This document shows, piece by piece, positions 48,020 to 56,546 of a stretch of DNA of 64,000 nucleotides; positions within the stretch are counted from its first letter, which is position 1; every line of letters starts with the position of its first letter. The position numbers were made by a program, and so were the translations under genes. The DNA is from Trichococcus paludicola (GTDB lineage Bacteria; Bacillota; Bacilli; Lactobacillales; Aerococcaceae), in contig NZ_QBLC01000002.1 of NCBI RefSeq assembly GCF_003052295.1, forward strand, positions 124,001-188,000, given 5' to 3'. The notes under the pieces are model-generated. The model did no database searches and was not told where the DNA came from. It worked only from the letters and a program-made list of their open reading frames with translations.

Positions 48020-48823
48020 ATGAAAATAGCCTTGCTTCAGATGATGGTCACAGCGGATAAGGAAACGAACCTGAAACGTGCAGAGGAAATGGTCAAAAAA
48101 GCAACCCAGGGTGGAGCGGATATGGCGGTGCTCCCGGAAATGTTCAATTGTCCTTATGATAATGCTTATTTCAGAGAATACGCAGAGCCGAAAGGCGGAG
48201 AAACCTACCGAAGGCTCGCAGAGATGGCGAAAGAAAATGCCATCTATGTGGTCGGCGGATCGGTTCCTCAGATCAAGGAAAACAACATCTACAACACAAA
48301 CTATACATTTGATCGCCAAGGCAACGAAATCCACGACTACAGCAAAACCCATTTATTCGATATCCAGGTAGAGGGCGGGCAAGCGTTCAGAGAATCCGAT
48401 ACGTTGACTCCCGGGGACGGGCTGGGCGTGTTTCAGACAGAATTCGGACTGTTCGGCTTGGGTATCTGCTTTGATGTCCGATTCCAAAGCGACTGGCAGC
48501 TGCTCCAAAAACAAGGAGCCCTCGTTTGCATTGTACCCGGTGCATTCAATATGACGACCGGGCCGGCCCATTGGGAATTGCTGTTCCGAGCCCGCGCAGT
48601 CGACAATCAGCTGTTCATGGTGGGGGTCAGTCCTGCTCGTGACCTCGATTTCAGTTATCATGCTTACGGCCACTCGCTAGTAGTGGATCCATGGGGAAGC
48701 CTTCTGACCCAGCTGGGTTTCGAGGAAGATATCGCGATTGTGGAGATAGATCTCGAACGCGTTGCCTCCGTCAGAAGGCAAATCCCTATCCTCATTCCAA
48801 ATGAAATGATAAAGAACCCTTAA
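48020..48823 (+). CDS. Carbon-nitrogen hydrolase (Nit2/omega-amidase-like)
   Basis: 267-residue nitrilase-superfamily amidase. The catalytic triad is Glu40 (LPEMF), Lys109 (YSKTHLF) and Cys150 (GLGICFDVRF). The overall pattern fits the omega-amidase/Nit2 branch, which hydrolyses alpha-ketoglutaramate, but other C-N hydrolases share it. In-frame starts exist at 47993 and 48014; ATG at 48020 is nine bases from AGGAGG and matches the family start. Single gene, upstream of nifJ, which has its own promoter. Confidence 0.88.
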   Translation: MKIALLQMMVTADKETNLKRAEEMVKKATQGGADMAVLPEMFNCPYDNAYFREYAEPKGGETYRRLAEMAKENAIYVVGGSVPQIKENNIYNTNYTFDRQGNEIHDYSKTHLFDIQVEGGQAFRESDTLTPGDGLGVFQTEFGLFGLGICFDVRFQSDWQLLQKQGALVCIVPGAFNMTTGPAHWELLFRARAVDNQLFMVGVSPARDLDFSYHAYGHSLVVDPWGSLLTQLGFEEDIAIVEIDLERVASVRRQIPILIPNEMIKNP

Positions 48824-48880
48824 GCTTTCAGAAATCCGGGAAGAAACGCAGTTCTTTGTGTACCGGAGCACTTACTATTT

Positions 48881-48889
48881 TGCTATAAT
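48881..48889 (+). promoter_or_regulatory. Extended -10 box before nifJ
   Basis: TGCTATAAT at 48881-48889 is an extended -10 element; no good -35 is seen. It leaves a leader of about 100 nt. Confidence 0.45.
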
Positions 48890-48998
48890 AAAATCATGCA
48901 AATGCATCAGCTGATGCCATTCTGCAGGATATGGCCGAAAAAAACAGTTGTTTTATCACCTATATGTGAACTATACGATTTGAGAGAAGGAATCCTTT

Positions 48999-51900
48999 AT
49001 GTCCAACGAGAAAATGTATATGACTGTCGACGGAAATACAGCCGCAGCCTATGCATCTTATGCTTTTACTGAAATTTCAGGGATTTATCCCATTACACCC
49101 TCTTCCCCGATGGCCGATTCTGTCGATCATTGGGCGCAGGAAGGCCGCAAGAATATCTTTGGTCAAACCGTAAAAGTGACCCAAATGCAATCTGAAGCCG
49201 GCGCGGCGGGTACTGTGCATGGCGCCCTGCAAGCAGGCGCTTTGGCATGTTCCTATACATCATCGCAAGGATTATTGCTGATGATACCCGACCTGTACAA
49301 AATGGCCGGACAATTGTTGCCATCCGTCATCCATGTAGCCGCGCGTGCGCTGGGGGGCCATGCGCTTTCTATTTTCGGAGATCACTCGGACGTGATGGCC
49401 TGCAGACAGACCGGCTATGCTTTATTGGCTTCCTCGAGCGTACAGGAAGCGACGGACTTGGCAGCTGTCGCCCATTTGGCGGCAATCAAAGGGCGCGTGC
49501 CATTTTTGCATTTCTTCGATGGCTTCCGGACTTCGCATGAAATTCAAAAAATCGAGGTTCAATCGTATGACGACCTGGCGGAAATGCTGGATCAGGATGC
49601 TTTGAAAGCCTTCCGTGACCGCAGTCTCAGCCCGAACCATCCGACATTGCGGGGAACGGCCCAGAATCCAGATGTCTTTTTCCAGACCAAAGAAGCCGCG
49701 AACAGATATTATGATGCTGTTCCGGAAATTGTCGAAGGATACATGGAAAAAATGAACCAGTTGACCGGCCGGGACTACCGCCTGTTCAATTATTACGGTG
49801 CTGCGGATGCAGAGCGGGTCATCATCTGTATGGGCTCCGTATATGAAACAGCCTGCGAGACGGCAGATTACCTGAATCGCTTAGGGGAAAAAGTAGGTGT
49901 CCTCAATGTGCATCTTTACCGTCCATTCAGCGTCGGACACTTTTTGAAGGCTTTACCGGACTCAGTAAAACGGATTGCGGTACTTGACCGCACGAAAGAA
50001 GCCGGCTCCATCGGCGAACCGCTCTTTTTGGATGTTGTGGCGGCCTTCAACAATCGAATCGATCGTCCGATGATCATCGGCGGCCGTTATGGCTTGGGTT
50101 CGAAGGACACAACGCCAGAGCAGCTGTTCGCGGTTTATAAAAACCTGAAGAAGGAGGAACCGAAACATCCCTTCACGATCGGCATCAACGATGATGTCAC
50201 CCACCTATCGCTTGCGATCGATGAACAGATCGACGTCCGTCAGGAAGGCACGTTCGAGGCGCAGTTCTGGGGATTCGGTTCTGACGGGACAGTCGGGGCC
50301 AATAAAAATTCGATCAAAATCATCGGGGATCATACCGATATGCACGTACAGGCTTATTTTTCCTACGATTCGAAAAAATCGGGTGGGGTCACCATTTCCG
50401 ATCTGCGTTTCGGCAAGGAGCCGATCCATGAGCCGTATTTGATCGAAAAGGCTGATTTCGTGGCTTGCCACAATCATGCCTACGTAAAAAAATACGACAT
50501 GCTGAAGAACCTGAAGTCAGGCGGCGCTTTCCTGTTGAATACCAATTGGCGCGCAGAGGATCTCGAAATGCGTTTACCTGCCAAGATGAAACGGTACATC
50601 GCCAAAAACGAGATTGCCTTCTATACGATCGATGCCATCAACCTTGCCAAGGAAATCGGCCTGGGCGGACGGATCAATACAATCTGTCAAGCAGCCTTCT
50701 TTAAAATACTGCCGGTCATACCTGCTGAAGAGGCCATGCAGTACATGAAAGAAGCGGCCCACAAGTCATACGGGCACAAAGGCGAAGCAATCATCTCCAT
50801 GAACGAGAAAGCGATAGATGCCGGCATGGAAGCAGTCCAAAAAATCAGCATTCCGGAAAGCTGGAAAGATGCACAGGATGAGCCCGAGGTATTGAATGAC
50901 CACCCGGATTTTGTCCGCAACATCGCCAACATGATGGAGCGGATGGAAGGCAACCAATTGCCTGTCAGTGCCTTTTTGGACCGGGCTGACGGAACTTTCC
51001 CTCAGGGGACGACACAATACGAGAAACGCGAAATCGCTGTCCAGATCCCGATCTGGAATCCCGAGGAATGCATCCAGTGCAACCAATGCTCCTTTGTTTG
51101 TCCGCATGCCGCCATCCGACCGTTCCTGGCTACCGAAGACGAGGCAGCCAATGCACCTGAAGGCGTGGAATTCCTTGATGGGATGCGCCCATACAAAGAC
51201 TACAAATACCGAATCCAAGTGTCCGCTGCCGACTGCACGGGCTGCGGCATCTGCGTCTTGACTTGTCCTGCCCGCAAAAAAGCGATCGAGATGAAAAACC
51301 GCGAGGATCATCTGGAGGAAAACAATAACTGGGATTACATGATCCGTCTGCCGCACAAGGAAAATCCTGTCGGCATCAACACGGTGAAAGGCAGCCAATT
51401 CGAAAAACCGTTGTTCGAATTTTCAGGTGCCTGTGCTGGCTGCGGCGAAACGCCATACATCAAACTGGTCACCCAAGTGGTGGGGGATCGCATGCAGATA
51501 GCGAATGCGACAGGTTGCTCATCCATCTACGGCGGATCGGCCCCTTCCACACCGTATACGACAAATGAATCCGGCTGCGGGCCATCATGGGCAAATTCCC
51601 TGCTGGAGGATAATGCGGAATTCGGCCTTGGGATGCACCATGCAACGAAACAATTGCGCCAACGGACACTGGAATTGACAGGTGAGCTTCTGAACCTGCA
51701 GATCGACGATTCGCTCAGAACGGCCGCCACAGCTTGGACTGAGGGATTCAACGACAAAAACAGCGCCCGCAAGTTAGCCGAAGCGTACATCAAGGCTTTG
51801 GAAACTGCTGACACAACGGATCCGAAAATCCAACAATTGGTCCACGAGCTAGTGGACTATAAAGATTATCTGATGAAACGTTCCACTTGGATGATCGGCG

Positions 51901-52538
51901 GAGACGGCTGGGCCTATGATATCGGCTTCGGCGGAATCGACCATGTTCTCGCAAGCGGGGAAGATGTGAACATCCTCGTGCTGGATACGGAAGTCTATTC
52001 CAACACAGGCGGACAGGTCTCGAAATCATCCAACCTGGGTGCCATCGCCGAGTTCGCTTCCGGCGGAAAATCCGTCCGCAAAAAAGATTTGGGCATGATG
52101 ATGATGAATTACGGGTATGTCTATGTCGCGCAGATTGCGATGGGCGCAAACCCTAGGCATACGCTGAAAGTCATCTCCGAGGCGGAAGCCTACGATGGTC
52201 CTTCCATCGTCATCGCCTACTCGCCATGCATCAGCCACGGCATCAAGTGCGGGTTGACCGTATCGCAGGAACACGAAAAAGATGCTGTGGATGTCGGCTA
52301 TTGGCATCTTTACCGCTTCCACCCGGAAAACAAACTGAAAGGGAAAAACCCGTTCAAGTTGGATTCCAAGGAACCACAATTTGAACGATTCCAGGATTTC
52401 CTGATGGAAGAGGTCCGCTACTCTTCATTATATAACCAGTATGATGCTGAACATGTACAGGCGATCTTCGATGAAAGCCTCCTGGCAGCAAAAGACCGTT
52501 ATCAGTCCTATGCACGCTTGGATTCTTATACTGACTAG
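48999..52538 (+). CDS. nifJ: Pyruvate:ferredoxin (flavodoxin) oxidoreductase
   Basis: Oxidises pyruvate to acetyl-CoA and CO2, passing electrons to ferredoxin or flavodoxin; oxygen-sensitive in most species. 1179 residues, a one-chain enzyme. Order: N-terminal POR domain (GNTAAAYASYAFTEISGIYPITPSSPMAD), gamma domain, two [4Fe-4S] ferredoxin motifs (CIQCNQCSFVCP, CTGCGICVLTCP), then the thiamine-diphosphate domain (SGACAGCGETPYIK, GGDGWAYDIGFGG, SNTGGQVSKSS) carrying the cysteines of the proximal cluster. The ribosome binding site is GAGAGAAGGAAT. Its presence points to anaerobic metabolism, fitting the nitrite island. A terminator follows. Confidence 0.97.
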   Translation: MSNEKMYMTVDGNTAAAYASYAFTEISGIYPITPSSPMADSVDHWAQEGRKNIFGQTVKVTQMQSEAGAAGTVHGALQAGALACSYTSSQGLLLMIPDLYKMAGQLLPSVIHVAARALGGHALSIFGDHSDVMACRQTGYALLASSSVQEATDLAAVAHLAAIKGRVPFLHFFDGFRTSHEIQKIEVQSYDDLAEMLDQDALKAFRDRSLSPNHPTLRGTAQNPDVFFQTKEAANRYYDAVPEIVEGYMEKMNQLTGRDYRLFNYYGAADAERVIICMGSVYETACETADYLNRLGEKVGVLNVHLYRPFSVGHFLKALPDSVKRIAVLDRTKEAGSIGEPLFLDVVAAFNNRIDRPMIIGGRYGLGSKDTTPEQLFAVYKNLKKEEPKHPFTIGINDDVTHLSLAIDEQIDVRQEGTFEAQFWGFGSDGTVGANKNSIKIIGDHTDMHVQAYFSYDSKKSGGVTISDLRFGKEPIHEPYLIEKADFVACHNHAYVKKYDMLKNLKSGGAFLLNTNWRAEDLEMRLPAKMKRYIAKNEIAFYTIDAINLAKEIGLGGRINTICQAAFFKILPVIPAEEAMQYMKEAAHKSYGHKGEAIISMNEKAIDAGMEAVQKISIPESWKDAQDEPEVLNDHPDFVRNIANMMERMEGNQLPVSAFLDRADGTFPQGTTQYEKREIAVQIPIWNPEECIQCNQCSFVCPHAAIRPFLATEDEAANAPEGVEFLDGMRPYKDYKYRIQVSAADCTGCGICVLTCPARKKAIEMKNREDHLEENNNWDYMIRLPHKENPVGINTVKGSQFEKPLFEFSGACAGCGETPYIKLVTQVVGDRMQIANATGCSSIYGGSAPSTPYTTNESGCGPSWANSLLEDNAEFGLGMHHATKQLRQRTLELTGELLNLQIDDSLRTAATAWTEGFNDKNSARKLAEAYIKALETADTTDPKIQQLVHELVDYKDYLMKRSTWMIGGDGWAYDIGFGGIDHVLASGEDVNILVLDTEVYSNTGGQVSKSSNLGAIAEFASGGKSVRKKDLGMMMMNYGYVYVAQIAMGANPRHTLKVISEAEAYDGPSIVIAYSPCISHGIKCGLTVSQEHEKDAVDVGYWHLYRFHPENKLKGKNPFKLDSKEPQFERFQDFLMEEVRYSSLYNQYDAEHVQAIFDESLLAAKDRYQSYARLDSYTD

Positions 52539-52550
52539 CTCCAATCCGGA

Positions 52551-52586
52551 CCAGACACCGCCTAATCGTGGTGTCTGGTTCTTTTT
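52551..52586 (+). terminator. Intrinsic terminator after nifJ
   Basis: CCAGACACC (52551-52559) pairs with GGTGTCTGG (52570-52578), followed by a T-rich run. Confidence 0.92.
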
Positions 52587-52632
52587 TCGCGTTCAGTCAA
52601 GCGTCCAAAGTTACGACTGCGTCCGTAATGTT

Positions 52633-52661
52633 TTGAGAAAAGCGACAGGTAAGGCTATAAT
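52633..52661 (+). promoter_or_regulatory. Promoter of the proteasome-like gene
   Basis: TTGAGA (52633-52638), 17-base spacer, perfect TATAAT (52656-52661). Just after the expected start, AAAGCGCTTT is a perfect 10-bp palindrome with a cre-like core but too many mismatches outside it. Confidence 0.65.
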
Positions 52662-52716
52662 GGAGGAAAGAAAGCGCTTTTGGAGAACGGTTTTGCAAAG
52701 GAAGCGAGGAAGCATC

Positions 52717-53973
52717 ATGACGGCAGAAGTAGGGATATTGAACGCGAACGGATTGGTACTGGCGGCTGATTCCGCTTTGACGATGGGGAACAGCGAACAA
52801 ATGAAAATATTCAATTCCGGCAATAAGATCTTTTCGCTCGGACCGAGCCACTCGATTGGTATCATGATGTTCGGGAATGTCCAATTCATGGGGATTCCAT
52901 GGGAAATCATCGTAACTGGCTTCCATCAGAAAATTGGGGCACGGCCGTTGAATACAGTTTGGGATTACTGCACGGAATTCTTCAATTATCTAGAGAGTGT
53001 GGATGAAATCTACTCCACGATCTTTACCGAAGTGCTCATCATCGGGTATGCAGAGAATGTCAGCAATATTTTGGAGAATACGACTTATATACCTTCACCC
53101 GGTGCATTCACTCTGGGCGATTACCAAAAGGCTGTCGAGGAAAAAATTCCGGCGTTGCTGAAAGAAAGCGAAAAGATGAAGAGCATCACCAAAAAGGCGC
53201 CGCTCAAAGCCTTCTCTGACCGTTACGGGGAGAAGCTGGATGAAGTTTTTAAAGAACTTTTCGATACCGTATTCTTGGGCTTGAACCTCTACGATAAATT
53301 CAAGCCGGATCTTTACAAAATCGTGCGGAATTATGTTTACAGCGACAGCTATTATCCCGACACGTACTCAGGTCTGGTGATCGCCGGCTTCGGCTACAAC
53401 GAGTTGTTCCCCAGCATATACCAGTACGACATATCCGGCGTCGTCGATAGAGTGATCAAAAAACGGCTGACTGTGCGCCAGATTGTGATGAACGATTTCG
53501 CAGAAGACAGGTGTTCCTCAGCCATCGTCCCGTTTGCGCAGCAGGATATGGTCCATACGGTCATAAACGGCATAGCGCCTGATTTGGAGGCTGACCTCGG
53601 GGAATTGCTCCGCGCCACACTTGAAAAATTTGTTTCGGAATTGACCGAGAAAAAATTGTTGAAGGAAAGCGATGCTCCGGAAATCAGCAAATTAAAGGCG
53701 ACGCTGATCGAATCGGGCTTGAATGCCTTCGAAAACATGAAACAGGAACGGCATTTGACCCCCGTATTAATGACGATCGATTCGATGCCGAAAGAGGAAC
53801 TTGCTTTGATTGCGGAGACGTTGGTCAATATCACTTCCTTCAAAGGGAAAATTTCCTTTTCCATGGAAACGGTCGGCGGACCGATCGATGTGCTATTAAT
53901 CACAAAAGGGGACGGCCCGGTCTGGGTCAAGCGGAAGAACTTCTTCAATCCCGATATCAATCGCCTGCGCTGA
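52717..53973 (+). CDS. HslV/proteasome-beta-like Ntn-hydrolase protein with long C-terminal extension
   Basis: 418 residues. After removal of Met1 the N-terminal residue would be Thr, and the next 37 residues follow the HslV/proteasome beta pattern: Thr1, then GLVLAADSALTMGN with Asp17, Thr21 and GN at 23-24 at the same positions as in HslV, and a Lys at 36 (33 in HslV, a three-residue insert). A glycine-rich turn (GIMMFGN) matches the substrate strand. The rest (about 100-418) has no recognised domain and contains a long Lys/Glu helical part. No ATPase partner such as HslU is adjacent. Frame is open from 52441, but ATG at 52717 follows GCGAGGAAG and the promoter. A threonine peptidase or amidase is inferred. 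Confidence 0.65.
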   Translation: MTAEVGILNANGLVLAADSALTMGNSEQMKIFNSGNKIFSLGPSHSIGIMMFGNVQFMGIPWEIIVTGFHQKIGARPLNTVWDYCTEFFNYLESVDEIYSTIFTEVLIIGYAENVSNILENTTYIPSPGAFTLGDYQKAVEEKIPALLKESEKMKSITKKAPLKAFSDRYGEKLDEVFKELFDTVFLGLNLYDKFKPDLYKIVRNYVYSDSYYPDTYSGLVIAGFGYNELFPSIYQYDISGVVDRVIKKRLTVRQIVMNDFAEDRCSSAIVPFAQQDMVHTVINGIAPDLEADLGELLRATLEKFVSELTEKKLLKESDAPEISKLKATLIESGLNAFENMKQERHLTPVLMTIDSMPKEELALIAETLVNITSFKGKISFSMETVGGPIDVLLITKGDGPVWVKRKNFFNPDINRLR

Positions 53974-54049
53974 TGGGACAGAAAATTTTCCCCCAAATTT
54001 CCGGACTTGGTGTAAAATGAATGAAATGAAGTTTATGGAAGGTGTTATT

Positions 54050-54280
54050 ATGTATCTGAATATTCAAGAAACAGCCGACTATCTGGAAGTGCCGATCAGC
54101 GAAATCCATCGTTTGATCCGCGAGCGTCAAATCCGCACAATCAGCGTGGATGATGACATACTGCTGAACCGCGATCAGTTCAATTTTTTCATCGAGCAAA
54201 GGGAAAAGTACAAACACGAATTGGAGGCCTATTTAAATACGCCTTTGCCAGAAGATCCTGACATCAAGGACGAGGATTGA
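54050..54280 (+). CDS. Small excisionase-like helix-turn-helix protein
   Basis: 76 residues. The start MYLNIQETADYLEVPISEIHRLIRE is a winged-helix of the excisionase/MerR-like type (YLNIQEAADYL pattern), followed by a basic strand and a helical, acidic tail. Starts at 54017 and 54050 are possible; 54050 has GGAAGGTG upstream and begins directly at the domain. Although such proteins are often phage or integrative-element excisionases, no integrase is next to it; the recombinase at 63.2 kb is far away. Confidence 0.7.
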   Translation: MYLNIQETADYLEVPISEIHRLIRERQIRTISVDDDILLNRDQFNFFIEQREKYKHELEAYLNTPLPEDPDIKDED

Positions 54281-54322
54281 AAAAAGCAGCGGGCTCTCTT
54301 TTGAAGAGCCCGCTGCTTTTTT
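54279..54322. terminator. Bidirectional intrinsic terminator
   Basis: AAAAAGCAGCGGGCTCT (54281-54297) pairs with AGAGCCCGCTGCTTTTT (54305-54321). It serves the HTH gene and the convergent membrane protein gene. Confidence 0.95.
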
Positions 54323-54350
54323 CGTTTTTGAAGGTGATGATTTGATGGGC

Positions 54351-55331
54351 TTACAGGTTTTGTTGGCGTCGGTATTCTGAACGCGAGAGGCCGTTTGCTT
54401 CCGTATTTTCGACAGCCGGCTGTTCCGGTGTGAAGACAGCTTTCGGTTGTTTGGGGTGCTGCTTGGCAGGTTTTACGGTAGGGCGCTTCTTGCTTTTGAA
54501 TTTGCCCGATTTGAACAGATCCAGCACAAGGAAGACCGCTGCTGCGATGAAGAGACCGTACGAGAGGGTGCCCATCCAGCCGGAAACACCCAACAGGTCG
54601 TCCAGCGTTGTCCGGAGATGGATGTATCTAAACAGTGCCCCCAAACCTGCGCACAGGATCGCTCGTTTGCTGTTGCCGCTGGTCACTTTCAAGCGTTTGT
54701 TGCCCTCCATAAGAATACTGAAGACAGCAATCGCATAACTGATGAGTGCGGCATACAGAAGCAGACTGCTCTGCCCGGTGATGTTCGCCAATAAGGCGCC
54801 GGCCATCGTTTGCGTATCCAGAAAAAGAAACAATGTGCCGAACAGTGCGCCGAGTACGCCGTTTCTGATATGAGTGCCTTGCTTCTTCAGCAGTTTATTC
54901 AGATTAGCCGAGAAGGAAAGGAACGCCAGTGCGTAGCAACCGATAGCCAAATAGAGTGTCAAATCGGAAATGCCTGTTCTGGCAGTTATCAGTTGATCGC
55001 TGGCTGTTTGGGTGTGCAGATAGAGGAAACCGGTCCCAAGAATCAAGCCGGATACGCCGCTGCGGAATCGGGCATTCGCTTCGCGTTTCTGCCTGCTTTT
55101 CCCAACCAAGACCTGGAGAGTGGCCAAGCTTAAAAAGGCGAGCGAAAGATAGAGGCCAAGATCCGGAATGCCGATGATGCTGCCGACAGCAGTGGCTTGC
55201 TGCAGGTATCCGAAGAGTACGCCGAGAAATACTGATGTAAATGGAAATCTGGATTCCTTGCCGTTGCGTTTTTTCATGATATGGATAAACGTCAGGACGA
55301 GAATAAAAACGAAGATGATCGGGTAGGTCAT
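54351..55331 (-). CDS. Membrane protein made of four repeated two-helix units, function unknown
   Basis: 326 residues. Four homologous units of about 66 residues (near 29-76, 89-140, 155-207, 222-271) each hold two membrane helices with a pattern of R/F-x-G-V-x-G-x-x-x-G-x-x-F-L-Y-L, a T-x-T/Q-T turn and a second helix ending in a Leu/Tyr-rich stretch. A soluble basic tail (275-326, Lys- and Pro-rich) follows. No database family was recognised. Frame open to 55409; ATG at 55331 follows AGGGGGAA. It might be a scaffold or channel; nothing in the neighbours decides. Confidence 0.72.
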   Translation of the reverse strand: MTYPIIFVFILVLTFIHIMKKRNGKESRFPFTSVFLGVLFGYLQQATAVGSIIGIPDLGLYLSLAFLSLATLQVLVGKSRQKREANARFRSGVSGLILGTGFLYLHTQTASDQLITARTGISDLTLYLAIGCYALAFLSFSANLNKLLKKQGTHIRNGVLGALFGTLFLFLDTQTMAGALLANITGQSSLLLYAALISYAIAVFSILMEGNKRLKVTSGNSKRAILCAGLGALFRYIHLRTTLDDLLGVSGWMGTLSYGLFIAAAVFLVLDLFKSGKFKSKKRPTVKPAKQHPKQPKAVFTPEQPAVENTEANGLSRSEYRRQQNL

Positions 55332-55534
55332 ACCTATTCCCCCTTGTATGTCTATTTGCTCAAAACAATAGTTGCAACGAAACTGCTTTTGTTGTTCAGG
55401 AGCATTCAATGGACATCATAACACAGATTTATGATGCATTTGTTTCGGAATGACGATTATTTTGTTAAGAAAGTATGACCTAGCCAAATTATTGTTTGAG
55501 ATAAAGCGCGACTACAATATCAATTGGTACAGAA

Positions 55535-55575
55535 ACAGCAGACCACTTTTTACGGGTGGCCTGCTGTAATTTTTT
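55535..55575 (-). terminator. Terminator-like hairpin downstream of the pRiA4b ORF-3-like gene
   Basis: ACAGCAG (55535-55541) pairs with CTGCTGT (55561-55567), with inner CCAC/GTGG pairs. The T-run on the minus-strand side is weak, while the plus side has a clear one. Confidence 0.5.
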
Positions 55576-55581
55576 GAACTT

Positions 55582-56301
55582 TCAATAATTGGGCGGCGAA
55601 TCTTCCGTCTCATCAGGCAATGCATCATCCCAACTTGTATCGATCGCATATTCTGACCCAAAGTCTTCATATTCCGTGTCGAAAATATCCGAGTCGCCCA
55701 ACTGGGATAATGCGAAGTTAATCAAACGGATCAACTCTTGTGTGTCCGTCAGTTTCAATTTATCCCGATTCTGCAGAATTGTGGTGCGGTCTTCCATTTC
55801 GTCGGGACTGGCATTTTCCGCGGCTACACAAATCGGATAGCTACAATCTTCTCGCGGCACAACCATCTCCGTGAGGTGGATATCCACTTCTAGGACTGCA
55901 TCCGTGAAATAGATGTAGGTCGCCGCATCATCGATATCGGTGAAAAATTTCTGAAGCGTCTGGTCCTCATTTTCTGCGCTGTCGTTTTCATCGTAATAGT
56001 CGTAGTCATTTTCTTCGATTTCATCCACGTCTTCACGTTCCTCATCGGAATATTCCCTGAGGTCGCTCTCGTCCGTATAATCTTCCAAGGTGTCCAACGG
56101 TGTCTCCTCGATGATGATGGGAAGCAGGTCTGTGCCGCCGGAGCGCGTGATTTCAAAACGGTGTTCAAAAAACCCGCTCCAACTGAATGCCGCTTGGATG
56201 ATGCTGTTGAAGTCGTAGAAAGTCTCATCGCTGTTCACCTGGATATCCCGCCAAATTGGCACGCCGATGTCTCGGACAGCAATCCTGAATTCATAAATCA
56301 T
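55582..56301 (-). CDS. Plasmid pRiA4b ORF-3-like protein with acidic insert
   Basis: 239 residues. The start MIYEFRIAVRDIGVPIWRDIQV, then FYDFNSIIQAAFSWSGFFEHRFEI, is the pRiA4b ORF-3 fold, found in proteins of unknown function that are often carried by mobile elements. Between about 65 and 110 lies a very acidic stretch dense in Asp, Glu and Tyr. Frame begins GTG at 56310, but ATG at 56301 is eight bases after AGGGG. No transposase or plasmid gene is adjacent, so it may be a domesticated copy. Confidence 0.78.
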   Translation of the reverse strand: MIYEFRIAVRDIGVPIWRDIQVNSDETFYDFNSIIQAAFSWSGFFEHRFEITRSGGTDLLPIIIEETPLDTLEDYTDESDLREYSDEEREDVDEIEENDYDYYDENDSAENEDQTLQKFFTDIDDAATYIYFTDAVLEVDIHLTEMVVPREDCSYPICVAAENASPDEMEDRTTILQNRDKLKLTDTQELIRLINFALSQLGDSDIFDTEYEDFGSEYAIDTSWDDALPDETEDSPPNY

Positions 56302-56546
56302 CTTGACCACCCCTGTTCTCTGCTTTACTCAAGTATAACGCTTTATTAAGGGTACGAGCAAAGAATAACGCACGGCTTTTAATAAAGGCACTTGAACAGA
56401 AATGAAGTAGCCATGCAAAGGTTGAGCAATCAATATTCCATCACCGGAGATCTATGGTACACTGATAGTGTTGCTTAATTCAGCCTTTCGTTACTCAAAA
56501 AGGCTACGTATTAGTAATTATACTTCCACATAAAGGAGATGATTTA

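Noticed and set aside
52672-52681. AAAGCGCTTT palindrome as a cre site
   Set aside because: The core fits, but three positions outside it miss the CcpA consensus.
52441-52716. N-terminal extension of the proteasome-like protein
   Set aside because: The open frame begins inside nifJ and reads through the nifJ terminator and the next promoter; the ribosome binding site and the Thr1 pattern point to 52717.
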